From UBA5158 sp040389045 (GTDB lineage Bacteria > Pseudomonadota > Gammaproteobacteria > DSM-16500), in NCBI GenBank assembly GCA_040389045.1, contig JAZKAT010000019.1, positions 1-64,000 on the forward strand: 64,000 nt of DNA. The letters run 5' to 3'. The notes beneath the pieces are model-generated. The model did not search any database. It had not been told where the DNA came from and was given only the letters and a program-made list of their open reading frames with translations. A program made the translations under genes and the position numbers. This document shows, piece after piece, positions 52,477 through 63,400 of this stretch; position 1 is the stretch's first letter, and the number at the start of each line of letters is the position of its first letter.

Positions 52477-52778
52477 TATTTATTTCCCCCTGCTGGTGCT
52501 GATTCTTCTTTCGCTTTTCTGTCGCCTGAATGCCCCTTAAAGGTGCGGGTAGCGGCAAATTCACCTAGCTTGTGACCAACCATGTTTTCAGTCACAAAAA
52601 TCGGCACATGCAATCTACCGTTGTGCACAGCGATGGTTAAGCCAACAAATTCTGGCAGAATCATTGAACGACGTGACCATGTTTTAATGGGACGCTTGTT
52701 ATTGGAAGCAACAGCTTCCTCCACTTTTTTTATCAAATGTGTATCAACAAATGGGCCTTTTTTAACTGAACGTGGCAC
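52476..52778 (-). CDS. rpsS: 30S ribosomal protein S19
   Basis: 100 residues, slightly longer than usual because of a short Ala/Pro/Gly tail. MPRSVKKGPFVDTHL start and the conserved VGHKLGEFAATRTF. Head of the 30S subunit. Confidence 0.97.
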   Translation of the reverse strand: MPRSVKKGPFVDTHLIKKVEEAVASNNKRPIKTWSRRSMILPEFVGLTIAVHNGRLHVPIFVTENMVGHKLGEFAATRTFKGHSGDRKAKEESAPAGGNK

Positions 52779-52814
52779 GTTGTAACCCTCACTAATGATG
52801 AATCAATCAACCTT

Positions 52815-53639
52815 TTATGCGCGTCTGTCGCGTACAACATACTTATCAGTACGTTTGTTTTTACGCGTTTTATAACCTTTGGTTGGAACGCCCCATGGTG
52901 AAACAGGGTGACGACCACCAGAAGTTTTACCTTCACCACCCCCATGAGGGTGATCAATTGGGTTCATAGCAACACCACGTACAGTGGGTCGTATGCCACG
53001 ATGGCGTTTCGCGCCAGCGTTACCTAATGAACGCAAATTATGTTCTGTATTACTGACTTCGCCGATAATCGCTCGGCATTCCGCCAATACTTTTCGCATT
53101 TCGCCGGAGCGTAAGCGCAAGGTCGCATAAGTACCATCCCTAGCAACTAATTGCACCGAAGTTCCCGCGCTACGTGCTAATTGAGCGCCTTTACCGGGCT
53201 TCATTTCCACGCAGTGAATCGTTGAACCAATTGGTATATTGCTGATTGGTAAGCAATTTCCTGGTTTGATCGGCGCTTCAGGGCCCGAAATAATAGTGTC
53301 GCCCGCGATCACGCCATTGGGGGCAATAATATACCTTCTTTCGCCGTCGGCATAAAGCACTAATGCAATAAATGCACTTCTATTTGGATCGTATTCAATG
53401 CGTTCCACCTTGCATTCAATACCATCTTTGTTGCGCTTGAAATCGATTATCCGATAACGCTGTTTATGTCCACCACCGATATGACGGGTGGTAATTTTAC
53501 CGGAATTGTTGCGGCCACCGGTGCGCTTCTTCGCAGCAACCAACGGTGCGTAAGGTTGTCCCTTATGCAATTCCTGATTAGAAACCTTAACAACAAAGCG
53601 GCGCCCTGGTGAAGTCGGTTTAGATTTTAATATCGCCAT
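52815..53639 (-). CDS. rplB: 50S ribosomal protein L2
   Basis: 274 residues from ATG at 53639 (MAILKSKPTSPGRRF), the canonical start and length; a longer in-frame form would add 18 unrelated residues. C-terminal RGVAMNPIDHPHGGGEGKTS contains the conserved His near the peptidyl-transferase centre. A 130-base spacer separates it from rplW, with a small CCAGAA/TTCTGG hairpin at 53670-53683 and no gene. Confidence 0.97.
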   Translation of the reverse strand: MAILKSKPTSPGRRFVVKVSNQELHKGQPYAPLVAAKKRTGGRNNSGKITTRHIGGGHKQRYRIIDFKRNKDGIECKVERIEYDPNRSAFIALVLYADGERRYIIAPNGVIAGDTIISGPEAPIKPGNCLPISNIPIGSTIHCVEMKPGKGAQLARSAGTSVQLVARDGTYATLRLRSGEMRKVLAECRAIIGEVSNTEHNLRSLGNAGAKRHRGIRPTVRGVAMNPIDHPHGGGEGKTSGGRHPVSPWGVPTKGYKTRKNKRTDKYVVRDRRA

Positions 53640-53769
53640 AAATTCCTCAATCTTTTCTTTTGGTTTACTCCAGAAACTTCTGGGGTAAAGCAATCTCTTA
53701 ATCCACTATGAAGTAGAGTTGGTATGCACTTCGTTGCAAAAACCGGATGGGTTCGCGCAAAACGATACT

Positions 53770-54069
53770 TTATTGACCCCCAGCAAAACTAATTTCCTGG
53801 CCTTCCTGCAGGGTTACGTACGCTTTTCTCCAAGCTTTGCTACGGCCAAGAACCTGGCCAAAGCGACGCGGCTTGGTTTTAACATTTAACACGCGAACTG
53901 ATTGAACTTTGGTTTTAAATAATAACTCAACAGCTGCTTTTACTTCTGGCTTCGTTGCATCTGACATAACTTCAAATACATATTCCCGACGTTTTTCAGC
54001 GCCAATCGCGGCTTTTTCCGACATATGCGGCGCCAGGATAATTTTTAAGAGACGTTCTTGCTTCTTCAT
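53770..54069 (-). CDS. rplW: 50S ribosomal protein L23
   Basis: 99 residues. LKIILAPHMSEKA start and VKTKPRRFGQVLGRSKAWRKAYVTL. Docking site for trigger factor and SRP at the exit tunnel. Overlaps rplD by 4 bases. Confidence 0.97.
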   Translation of the reverse strand: MKKQERLLKIILAPHMSEKAAIGAEKRREYVFEVMSDATKPEVKAAVELLFKTKVQSVRVLNVKTKPRRFGQVLGRSKAWRKAYVTLQEGQEISFAGGQ

Positions 54070-54674
54070 TTTAATAACTCCTCAAACTGTTTCAGCGCGC
54101 CAACAGTGATGAGGACTTTTTCAGCGCCTACCAATGCCACTGGATCAACCGCTGCAACATCGCGCACATCAACATAGCGCAAGTTACGTGACGACAAATA
54201 AAGATTTTCGTCCACTGTTTCCGTAATAATTAATACTTTTTGGCCCAACTTTAAATCATTAAGCAATTCTATCAATACGCGGGTCTTGGGAACTTCAACA
54301 GCAAAGCTTTCTACTATTGAGATTCTTTCCATGCGGATCAATTCAGAAAAGATTGAGCGTACCGCGGCGCGATACATCTTTTTATTAACTTTTTGTTCAT
54401 AGCTACGTGGTTTCGCCGCAAATGTCACACCACCTTTACGCCAGATCGGACTACGTATAGTACCTGCACGAGCACGACCAGAACCTTTTTGCGCCCAAGG
54501 CTTGATGCCGCCGCCTCTGACTTCAGAGCGGGTCTTTTGCGCGGCTGTTCCAGCTCGGCCAGCAGCCATATAAGCGGTGACTACTTGATGAATCAATGGT
54601 TCATTGTATTCGCAGCCAAAAACTTTTTCGGCCAATTCAATTTTTTTCTTTTTGCCTACTAATTGCAGTTCCAT
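54066..54674 (-). CDS. rplD: 50S ribosomal protein L4
   Basis: 202 residues. The tunnel loop KPWAQKGSGRARAGTIRSP is conserved. In E. coli L4 regulates the S10 operon. Shares a base with rplC (TAATG). Confidence 0.97.
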   Translation of the reverse strand: MELQLVGKKKKIELAEKVFGCEYNEPLIHQVVTAYMAAGRAGTAAQKTRSEVRGGGIKPWAQKGSGRARAGTIRSPIWRKGGVTFAAKPRSYEQKVNKKMYRAAVRSIFSELIRMERISIVESFAVEVPKTRVLIELLNDLKLGQKVLIITETVDENLYLSSRNLRYVDVRDVAAVDPVALVGAEKVLITVGALKQFEELLK

Positions 54675-55342
54675 TATTTATCCCCTTTCGCAATCGGTTG
54701 ATCTTTTTTAATTGCCGGGCGGATAATAACATCGCCACCTGGAGCACCAGGAACAACACCTCTTACCATAATAAGATTACGCGGTATGTCTATGCGTACA
54801 ATTTTCTGGTTCATGATGGTGCATTTAGCATCCCCTAGATGACCAGACATCTTTTTGCCTTTGAAAACTTTGCCTGGCGATTGTCTTTGACCGATAGACC
54901 CAGGAACACGGTGCGACAATGAGTTACCATGCGTCGCATCTTGCCCAGCGAAATGATGGCGCTTAATCGTACCGGCAAAACCTTTACCTTTACTGGTGCC
55001 GGTCACATCAATCCATTGGCCTTCCGCAAAACGATCAACCTTGAGTTCAGAACCCAAAGCAAGTCCTTCGATATTGTCATGGGCTTCAATCACAAATTCC
55101 CACAAGCCTTTACCTGGTTCAACGCCGGCTTTGGCAAAATGTCCAGCCGCGGGCTTAGTCACTCTGGAGCGCTTGCGCGAGCCAGTGGTGATTTGCAAAG
55201 CCTGGTAACCATCGTTTTCGACAGTTTTAATTTGGGTTACACGATTAGGTAACACCTCAATAACCGTTACGGGTTCCGAGATACCTTCTTCTGTAAACAC
55301 GCGGGTCATACCGCATTTTCGTCCGACTAAACTTATAGTCAT
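54674..55342 (-). CDS. rplC: 50S ribosomal protein L3
   Basis: 222 residues. LVGRKCGMTRVF start and the HGNSLSHRVPGSIGQRQSPG loop, whose Gln is the PrmB methylation site in E. coli. Preceded by GAGGCGG. Confidence 0.97.
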   Translation of the reverse strand: MTISLVGRKCGMTRVFTEEGISEPVTVIEVLPNRVTQIKTVENDGYQALQITTGSRKRSRVTKPAAGHFAKAGVEPGKGLWEFVIEAHDNIEGLALGSELKVDRFAEGQWIDVTGTSKGKGFAGTIKRHHFAGQDATHGNSLSHRVPGSIGQRQSPGKVFKGKKMSGHLGDAKCTIMNQKIVRIDIPRNLIMVRGVVPGAPGGDVIIRPAIKKDQPIAKGDK

Positions 55343-55386
55343 TGTTGCCGCCTCATTAAGTTAAGGTATTACCCGTTAACTTTTTT

Positions 55387-55719
55387 TTAGTTATCTACAT
55401 CTACGCTGATTTGGACATCCACACCAGCAGCTAAATCAAGCTTCATTAATGCATCAATCGTTTTTTCTGTTGGTTCATTGATGTCAACAATACGTTTGTG
55501 CGTGCGTAACTCATATTGGTCACGCGCATCTTTGTCCACGTGTGGCGAAATCAATACCGTATAACGTCTAATGTTAGTCGGTAACGGAATCGGTCCACGT
55601 ACTTGCGCACCCGTGCGCTTCGCCGTTTCAACGATTTCCCGCACGGAACGATCTATCAACCTATAATCAAATGCTTCTAGGCGAATACGGATTCTCTGGC
55701 TTTTTCTTGCTGTTGTCAT
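55387..55719 (-). CDS. rpsJ: 30S ribosomal protein S10 / NusE
   Basis: 110 residues, about seven longer than E. coli. RIRLEAFDYRLIDRS and GPIPLPTNIRRYTVL are conserved. Also a transcription antitermination partner of NusB. Only 5 bases follow the tuf stop, so there is no room for an E. coli-type S10 leader; the str and S10 groups appear joined. Confidence 0.97.
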   Translation of the reverse strand: MTTARKSQRIRIRLEAFDYRLIDRSVREIVETAKRTGAQVRGPIPLPTNIRRYTVLISPHVDKDARDQYELRTHKRIVDINEPTEKTIDALMKLDLAAGVDVQISVDVDN

Positions 55720-55724
55720 AGTAA

Positions 55725-56915
55725 TTACTCTAAAACTTTCGCGACAACGCCAGCACCTACGGTGCGGCCGCCTTCACGGATTGCAAAACGTAACCCTTCT
55801 TCCATCGCGATTGGCGCGATTAGCGTTACTACCATTTGAATGTTGTCACCCGGCATTACCATTTCTACGCCTTCAGGTAGTTGGCATTCACCAGTCACGT
55901 CCGTCGTACGGAAGTAAAACTGTGGACGATAACCTTTGAAAAACGGCGTATGACGACCACCTTCTTCTTTCGATAACACATACACTTCCGATTCAAACTT
56001 GGTGTGCGGCGTGATTGAACCTGGCTTTGCTAATACCTGGCCACGTTCTACTTCTTCACGCTTGGTACCTCTTAACAATACCCCTACGTTGTCGCCCGCG
56101 CGGCCTTCGTCTAACAGCTTGCGGAACATTTCAACGCCGGTGCAAATCGTTTTAACCGTTGGCTTCAAACCAATGATTTCAATTTCTTCACCAACTTTTA
56201 CGATGCCTCTTTCAACACGGCCGGTAACAACGGTACCACGGCCTGAAATGGAGAATACATCTTCAATTGGCAACAGGAACGGTTGGTCAATCTTACGTTC
56301 TGGTTGTGGGAAGTAGTCATCCATGGATTCAACCAGTTTAAGAATGGCTGGTACGCCAATTTCGCTTTGGTCGCCTTCCAGCGCTTTTAATGCAGAACCA
56401 ATCGTGATTGGAGTCTTGTCACCAGGGAATTCATAGCTGGTCAACAAATCACGCACTTCCATTTCAACTAATTCTAATAATTCTTTGTCATCTACCATGT
56501 CGGCTTTATTCAGGAAAACCACAACATATGGCACGCCTACTTGACGCGCTAACAAGATATGTTCGCGGGTTTGTGGCATTGGGCCGTCAGCTGCTGACAC
56601 GACTAAGATCGCGCCGTCCATTTGGGCTGCGCCGGTAATCATGTTTTTCACATAATCCGCGTGGCCTGGGCAATCAACATGCGCGTAATGGCGCTTAGCA
56701 GATTCATATTCAACGTGCGCAGTCGCAATGGTGATACCACGAGCGCGTTCTTCTGGCGCTTTGTCAATCTGGTCATACGCCATCGCCTGGCCACCAAACT
56801 TTTCCGCCATGCACTTGGTCAGGGCAGCGGTTAGCGTGGTTTTACCATGGTCAACGTGACCAATCGTACCTACGTTCAAATGCGGCTTGTTGCGCTCAAA
56901 TACTGCTTTTGCCAT
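55725..56915 (-). CDS. tuf: Elongation factor Tu
   Basis: 396 residues, complete. GTPase motifs GHVDHGKTTL, DCPGHADYVKNM and NKADM. Delivers aminoacyl-tRNA to the ribosome. Standard position after fusA. Confidence 0.98.
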   Translation of the reverse strand: MAKAVFERNKPHLNVGTIGHVDHGKTTLTAALTKCMAEKFGGQAMAYDQIDKAPEERARGITIATAHVEYESAKRHYAHVDCPGHADYVKNMITGAAQMDGAILVVSAADGPMPQTREHILLARQVGVPYVVVFLNKADMVDDKELLELVEMEVRDLLTSYEFPGDKTPITIGSALKALEGDQSEIGVPAILKLVESMDDYFPQPERKIDQPFLLPIEDVFSISGRGTVVTGRVERGIVKVGEEIEIIGLKPTVKTICTGVEMFRKLLDEGRAGDNVGVLLRGTKREEVERGQVLAKPGSITPHTKFESEVYVLSKEEGGRHTPFFKGYRPQFYFRTTDVTGECQLPEGVEMVMPGDNIQMVVTLIAPIAMEEGLRFAIREGGRTVGAGVVAKVLE

Positions 56916-56952
56916 GTTATCGTTTCCTCTTAAATTTTATTTTCCACTAATA

Positions 56953-59061
56953 TTAACTGCTTGCCACACTCTTACTCATAATTTGTTCCGCAATACTGGC
57001 TGGAGCTTCGTTATATTTCGAAAATTCCATCGTATACGTTGCGCGCCCTTGTGACATGGAGCGTACATCAGTGGCGTATCCAAACATTTCGCCAAGTGGT
57101 ACTTCAGCGCGGATAACTCGACCCGATGGGGAATCATCCATACCCTGCAATACACCTCTACGTCTGTTTAAATCACCCATTACATCACCCATGTATTCTT
57201 CCGGAGTGACTACTTCCACTTTCATGATCGGCTCAAGCAATACTGGACGCGCTTTTTTGGCGCCTTCTTTGAATGCCATTGAACCAGCGATCTTGAATGC
57301 CATTTCATTGGAGTCAACGTCATGGTAAGAACCATCAAAAACCGTTACTTTCACGTCAACTACCGGGAAGCCGGCGATCACGCCATTTTCCATTTGTTCT
57401 TTGATACCTTTGTCAATTGGCGCAATAAATTCTCTTGGAATCGCACCACCGACAATTTCATTCACAAACTCATAACCCGTACCAGCTTCTTTAGGTTCGA
57501 TTCGAATCCAGACGTGACCGTATTGGCCTTTACCACCGGATTGCTTAACGTATTTGCCTTCTTGCTCAACTTTATTGCGGATAGTTTCACGATAAGCTAC
57601 TTGTGGCTTGCCCACGTTAGCTTCAACGCTAAATTCTCTCTTCATGCGGTCAACAATAATTTCCAGATGGAGTTCACCCATCCCTTGAATAATTGTCTGG
57701 CCAGATTCTTCGTCAGTGTGAACACGGAACGAAGGATCTTCCTGGGCCAATTTGCTTAACGCAATACCCATTTTTTCCTGATCTGCTTTCGTTTTTGGTT
57801 CTACCGCAACGGCGATAACGGGTTCTGGGAATACCATTCTTTCCAGAATGATAACGTTATCAGTAGAGCACAGGGTGTCACCCGTTGTAACTTTCTTCAA
57901 ACCAACTGCAGCAGCGATATCGCCTGCTTGTACTTCTTTAATTTCCTGACGGTTGTTGGCGTGCATTTGCAATAAACGGCCAATACGTTCGTCTTTATCT
58001 TTAATCGGGTTATAAACTGTATCACCTGATTTCAAGACTCCGGAATAAACACGGAAGTAGGTCAATGTACCCACATACGGGTCAGTCGCAATTTTAAATG
58101 CCAATGCCGAGAACGGTTCTTCATCGGTAGGATGTCTTTCAATTGGTGTGCCAGCAGCATCATCTGCAGTACCGGTAACGGCTTTCACTTCAGAAGGTGA
58201 TGGCAGATAATAAATAACTGCGTCAAGCATTGCTTGCACACCCTTATTCTTAAATGCAGAACCACACACAACTGGGATGATTTCCCCTTTGATGGTACGG
58301 CTGCGTAAACCAGCGCGAATTTCTTCTTCGCTAAGAACACCACCTTCCAGATATTTCTGCATCAGTTCTTCCGAACCTTCAGCAGCAGCTTCAACCATTG
58401 TTTCGCGCCATTTTTGGCATTCTTCCAGCATCTCAGGAGCGATTTCACGAGCATCGTAAGTCATGCCCTTGTTTTCTTCGTTCCAATAAATACCTTTCAT
58501 GCGGATTAAATCAACCACGCCTTCAAAATGTTCTTCAGCACCAATTGGCAATTGAATTGGAATTGCATTCGCGCCTAAACGGGCACGCAATTGCGCTACT
58601 ACACGCAGGAAGTTAGCACCTGCTCTATCCATCTTGTTAACAAACGCAATACGGGGTACTTCATAACGGTTTGCTTGACGCCAGACCGTTTCCGTTTGCG
58701 GTTCAACACCACTCACTGCACAGAGAACAGCGCATGCGCCATCGAGTACACGTAAAGAACGTTCTACTTCAATGGTAAAATCTACGTGACCTGGTGTATC
58801 AATAATGTTGATACGGTGTTGTGGGAACTGTTTATCCATGCCGTACCAAAAGCAAGTGGTAGCAGCAGACGTGATGGTAATTCCACGTTCTTGTTCTTGT
58901 TCCATCCAATCCATAACGGCAGCGCCTTCATGGACTTCACCAATTTTGTGCGACACGCCTGTATAAAATAAAACACGCTCGGTAGTCGTTGTTTTACCGG
59001 CGTCAATATGGGCCATAATGCCTATATTTCTATAACGATCGATTGGTGTTGCTCGTGCCAC
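56953..59061 (-). CDS. fusA: Elongation factor G
   Basis: 702 residues, full length. G1 AHIDAGKTTTTERVL, DTPGHVDFTIEVERSLRV and NKMDRAGA; five-domain translocase with the conserved domain IV. Follows rpsG by 15 bases. Confidence 0.98.
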   Translation of the reverse strand: MARATPIDRYRNIGIMAHIDAGKTTTTERVLFYTGVSHKIGEVHEGAAVMDWMEQEQERGITITSAATTCFWYGMDKQFPQHRINIIDTPGHVDFTIEVERSLRVLDGACAVLCAVSGVEPQTETVWRQANRYEVPRIAFVNKMDRAGANFLRVVAQLRARLGANAIPIQLPIGAEEHFEGVVDLIRMKGIYWNEENKGMTYDAREIAPEMLEECQKWRETMVEAAAEGSEELMQKYLEGGVLSEEEIRAGLRSRTIKGEIIPVVCGSAFKNKGVQAMLDAVIYYLPSPSEVKAVTGTADDAAGTPIERHPTDEEPFSALAFKIATDPYVGTLTYFRVYSGVLKSGDTVYNPIKDKDERIGRLLQMHANNRQEIKEVQAGDIAAAVGLKKVTTGDTLCSTDNVIILERMVFPEPVIAVAVEPKTKADQEKMGIALSKLAQEDPSFRVHTDEESGQTIIQGMGELHLEIIVDRMKREFSVEANVGKPQVAYRETIRNKVEQEGKYVKQSGGKGQYGHVWIRIEPKEAGTGYEFVNEIVGGAIPREFIAPIDKGIKEQMENGVIAGFPVVDVKVTVFDGSYHDVDSNEMAFKIAGSMAFKEGAKKARPVLLEPIMKVEVVTPEEYMGDVMGDLNRRRGVLQGMDDSPSGRVIRAEVPLGEMFGYATDVRSMSQGRATYTMEFSKYNEAPASIAEQIMSKSVASS

Positions 59062-59076
59062 AGTTTATTACCCCTA

Positions 59077-59661
59077 TTACCAACGATAATGAGCAAACGC
59101 TTGGTTTGCTTTTGCCATTCTATGCATATCATCACGAATCTTGACTGCCGTACCACGACCTTCGTGGGCATCCATCATTTCTGCCGCCAAGCGCAAAATC
59201 ATCGTTTTTTCGGAACGGTCTTTCGCTGCTTTTACAACCCAACGCATCGCCAGTGCAATACCGCGATCAATTGAAACTTCAATAGGCACTTGATACGTTG
59301 CACCACCAACACGGCGTGATTTAACTTCAACCGTTGGACGCACGTTATTTAATGCTTTGTCTAAAACTTCCAGGCCATCTTTGTTGCCAGTTACCACTTT
59401 AGTCGGCTTCAGTGAAGACGCGCCGCGACCGCCCTGGCCGCCTTTACCTTCTGAACCACTGCCTTCGCCTTCAGTTTCTTTTTTGGCGTGGCTTTTGCTC
59501 AAGCGTCTGGATACTTCGTTAAGAGCTTCATAAACAATATTTTCAGCAAGGGATTTTTTGCCCCGGCGCATAATAACGTTAATGAATTTAGCCAGCTTAT
59601 CGCTACCATATAGCGGATCTGGCAAAATTTCTCTTTTTACTGCGGCTTTTCTTCTTGGCAT
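59077..59661 (-). CDS. rpsG: 30S ribosomal protein S7 with internal insertion
   Basis: 194 residues; the usual core is about 156. MPRRKAAVKREILPDPLYGS, VRPTVEVKSRRVGGATYQVP and the C-terminal FAHYRW are canonical. An insertion at about 56-93 replaces a short loop with Lys/Glu/Gly/Ser-rich sequence (ETEGEGSGSEGKGGQGGRG). No frameshift is visible on either side. S7 nucleates the 30S head and meets S11 at the mRNA exit. Confidence 0.95.
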   Translation of the reverse strand: MPRRKAAVKREILPDPLYGSDKLAKFINVIMRRGKKSLAENIVYEALNEVSRRLSKSHAKKETEGEGSGSEGKGGQGGRGASSLKPTKVVTGNKDGLEVLDKALNNVRPTVEVKSRRVGGATYQVPIEVSIDRGIALAMRWVVKAAKDRSEKTMILRLAAEMMDAHEGRGTAVKIRDDMHRMAKANQAFAHYRW

Positions 59662-59708
59662 GGCGCTTCTTTCCCATGAAAACTATTAAATTGCATTAAT
59701 GTACTAAA

Positions 59709-60083
59709 CTATTCTTTCGGTTTTTTAGCACCGTATTTGGAACGACCACGACGTCTGCCGGATACACCTGCTGTATCCAAGCTGCCGCGTACAATGTGAT
59801 AACGTACACCTGGTAAGTCTTTTACCCTACCGCCACGTATCAATACCACAGAGTGTTCTTGTAAATTGTGACCTTCACCACCGATATAAGCGGTGACTTC
59901 AGCGCCGTTGGTCAAACGTACACGCGCTACTTTACGTAAAGCTGAGTTTGGTTTCTTTGGTGTGGTCGTATATACACGAGTACACACACCACGCTTCTGC
60001 GGGCAACCTTCCAATGCAGGAACGGTTGACTTCGCTACCTTTGGGGCCCGCGCCTTACGCACGAGCTGATTAATTGTTGGCAT
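59709..60083 (-). CDS. rpsL: 30S ribosomal protein S12
   Basis: 124 residues. QLVRKARAPK start, decoding-centre TTPKKPNSALRKVARVRL (Lys43-equivalent present) and RGGRVKDLPGVRYH. This is the streptomycin-target protein; the residues seen are the wild-type ones. First gene of the str operon. Confidence 0.98.
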   Translation of the reverse strand: MPTINQLVRKARAPKVAKSTVPALEGCPQKRGVCTRVYTTTPKKPNSALRKVARVRLTNGAEVTAYIGGEGHNLQEHSVVLIRGGRVKDLPGVRYHIVRGSLDTAGVSGRRRGRSKYGAKKPKE

Positions 60084-60172
60084 TCCTAAAACTCCAGCCT
60101 GAATCAGTAATTTTCTATAAAAAATTCAAATATGTAATGCTTGTCCCCTAACTTTATTTAGGAGGAGGCGCG

Positions 60173-60201
60173 ATTCTAAAAAGGAGTGGGCATTATGTCA
60201 A
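60173..60201 (-). promoter_or_regulatory. Strong sigma-70 promoter of the str operon
   Basis: Minus strand: consensus -35 TTGACA (60201-60196), 17-base spacer, -10 TAGAAT (60178-60173). Start expected near 60166, leaving a leader of about 80 bases before rpsL. It should drive rpsL-rpsG-fusA-tuf and, by readthrough, S10. The rest of the 353-base spacer to rpoC is AT-rich and otherwise empty. Confidence 0.75.
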
Positions 60202-60388
60202 GTATAGTTATCAACTTATGACGATAACTTTAAGATTTTTTTGCAGAAACATCACAATCTACCGGTTTGGCACTTTACAGGGTTGGCAGTTTCGCTGTTT
60301 TACAAAATTGACTTACCAATATTCCTTCTTGCTATCACTTTTTCGATCTTTTTTTGAGCATTTCTAGCTTTTTACTACCCGCTTTTCT

Positions 60389-60418
60389 GTCATTCCCACA
60401 CGGGTGGAAATGACAGGC
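60389..60418. repeat. Hairpin CTGTCATTCCCAC...GTGGAAATGACAG after rpoC
   Basis: A 13-base-pair stem with one wobble. It begins 19 bases past the rpoC stop. No T-run follows on the minus strand, so it is better viewed as a dispersed TGTCATTCC palindrome that may protect the rpoC 3' end. Confidence 0.6.
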
Positions 60419-60436
60419 CGGGCATTATAACACAAC

Positions 60437-63400
60437 TTATTCTTCTACGCGTTCATTCCTGACTTGCGGTTGTTGCTGATGGCTTTTGCGCACTTTTCGA
60501 CCAGAATGATATGCCAAGCCGGTGCCTGCAGGAACCAGACGGCCGACAATAACATTTTCTTTTAAGCCGCGTAACTCATCAATTTTTCCGCTCACTGCCG
60601 CTTCCGTTAATACGCGCGTGGTTTCCTGGAAGGAAGCCGCTGAGATGAAAGATTCGGTCGCCAGTGACGCCTTGGTGATACCTAATAAAATGGCATCATG
60701 GCGGGCTGGTAACTTGCCTTCTTTCAATGCTTTAACGTTCTCTTCACGCAACAGGCTGTGTTCTACCTGTTCACTCTTCATGAGGCTGGTATCGCCGGCA
60801 TGCGCCACAATCACTTTGCGCAGCATTTGACGAATAATAACTTCAATGTGCTTGTCATTGATCTTTACCCCTTGTAAGCGGTAAACATCCTGGACTTCAT
60901 TCACAATAAAGTTCGCCAGTGCGTTGGTTCCCAACAGACGTAGTACATCATGTGGATTCAATGAGCCATCGGCGATGGTTTCACCTTTTTCAACATGTTC
61001 ACCTTCAAACACGCTGACATGACGCCATTTCGGGATCAATTCTTCGTGCACTTCGCCGGTGGGCGCGGTGATAACTAAACGGCGCTTACCCTTGGTTTCT
61101 TTACCAAAGCTCACAATTCCGGAGATTTCCGCCAAGATGGACGGATCTTTTGGACGGCGTGCTTCAAATAAATCGGCAACACGCGGCAGACCGCCGGTGA
61201 TATCACGAGTTTTTGAACCTTCTTGTGGAATTCTCGCAATGACGTCGCCGACTTTCACGCGCGCGCCATCTTCAAAGTTCACAATAGCATCGGGTGGCAG
61301 GAAGTATTGTGCTGGCATGTTAGAACCCGCCAGGAACAATTCATCACCGTTTTCATCCACCAATTTAATCATTGGCTTCATTTCCTTACCGCCGGAACGC
61401 GATTTAGGATCGGTAATTACTATGCTGCTTAAACCTGTCATTTCATCCGTTTGACGGTTCATGGTGACGTTTTCGACCATGTCCACAAACTTGATCTTAC
61501 CGGCAACTTCAGTGATAACTGGATGACTATGTGGGTCCCAGTTAGCAACGATCTGGCCAGCTTCAATTCTGGCGCCATCGGCAACCGAGAGTTCTGCACC
61601 AAATGGAATTTTATAGCGTTCACGTTCACGGCCATGCTCATCCACTACCGCGAATTCACCAGAACGCGACACGACAATAAATTTTCCACTATGATGCTGC
61701 AGTAATTTCATATTATGGAGTTTCGCTTTACCGCCCATTTTTACCTGAACGTTGTTAGCAGCCGTAGCTCGCGACGCCGCACCACCGATGTGGAAGGTAC
61801 GCATGGTTAACTGGGTACCAGGTTCACCGATGGATTGGGCAGCGATAACACCTACTGCTTCACCAATATTAACGCGATGTCCTCTGGCTAAGTCACGACC
61901 ATAGCAAGCGGAGCAAATGCCATAACGGGATTCGCAGGTAATTGGTGAGCGCACAAATACGGAATCAACGGTTGCTTCTTCGAGTTTGGCGACCCATCTT
62001 TCATCTAACAAGGTACCAACGTTAGCGATAACTTTGCCGGAGCTGGGATTAACCACTTCCTGCGCAGTCACCCGACCCAGCACACGTTCATGCAAGGGTT
62101 CAACCACGTCACCACCTTCGATCAATGGGGTCATGGTAACACCCTGGCTAGTGCCGCAATCTTCTTCGGTGATTACCAAGTCTTGCGCCACGTCGACTAA
62201 ACGACGGGTCAAGTAACCTGAGTTCGCGGTTTTTAACGCGGTATCGGCCAAACCTTTACGCGCACCGTGAGTAGAAATAAAATATTGTAATACGTTCAAA
62301 CCTTCGCGGAAGTTCGCGGTGATAGGCGTTTCGATAATCGAGCCGTCTGGTTTCGCCATCAAGCCTCGCATACCCGCCAACTGTCTGATCTGGGCTGCCG
62401 AACCTCGCGCGCCAGAATCTGCCATCATGTAAATGGAGTTGAAAGATTCCTGCTGGACTTTTTGGCCCTTGGCGTCTTTGACAGTTTCCGTGGACAACTG
62501 GGTCATCATCGCTTTGGCAACCAGGTCGTTGGTGCGTGACCAAATGTCGACAACTTTATTGTAACGTTCACCCTGGGTTACCAAGCCGGAAGCATATTGC
62601 GCCTGAATTTTACTGACTTCTTCTTCAGCCTGCGCCACGATTTCTGCTTTATCTTTTGGTATGACTAAGTCATTCACACCAATGGATACGCCGGATTTGG
62701 TAGCGTAATGGAAACCGGTATACATCAATTGGTCGGCAAAAATAACGGTCGCTTTCAATCCTGCTTCGCGATAGCAAACGTTGATGATGCTGGAAATGGA
62801 TTTTTTGGTCATGGGTCGGTTGACTAAATCAAAAGCCAAACCTTTCGGTAATAATTCCGATAACAGCGCACGGCCTACTGTGGTTTCAGTCAATTTGATT
62901 TGTAATCTAAAACCGCCTTCGCCATCACGCACGTATTCTTTAATACGGGCGCGAACTTTAGCTTGTAATTCAACTTGCTTGGTTTCATAAGCGCGATGAA
63001 TTTCATTGGTGTCAGAAAACACCATGCCTTCGCCTTTCGCATTGATACGTGAGCGGGTCAAATAATAAAGACCTAATACTACGTCTTGCGATGGCACGAT
63101 AATTGGTTCGCCATTCGCGGGTGACAAAATATTGTTGGTCGACATCATCAGCGAACGCGCTTCAAGCTGCGCTTCCAACGAGAGTGGAATGTGTACTGCC
63201 ATTTGGTCACCGTCAAAGTCGGCGTTGTACGCGGTACAGACTAATGGGTGTAACTGAATAGCTTTACCTTCAATCAAGGTCGGTTCAAACGCTTGGATAC
63301 CTAATCTATGCAAGGTTGGCGCACGGTTGAGTAATACGGGATGTTCACGAATAACCTGTTCCAGAATATCCCAAACTGCGGGGTCTTCTCTATCAACCAT

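Noticed and set aside
60389..60418. Intrinsic terminator of rpoC
   Set aside because: The stem is good but is followed by AGAAAAGCG on the minus strand, not a T-run.
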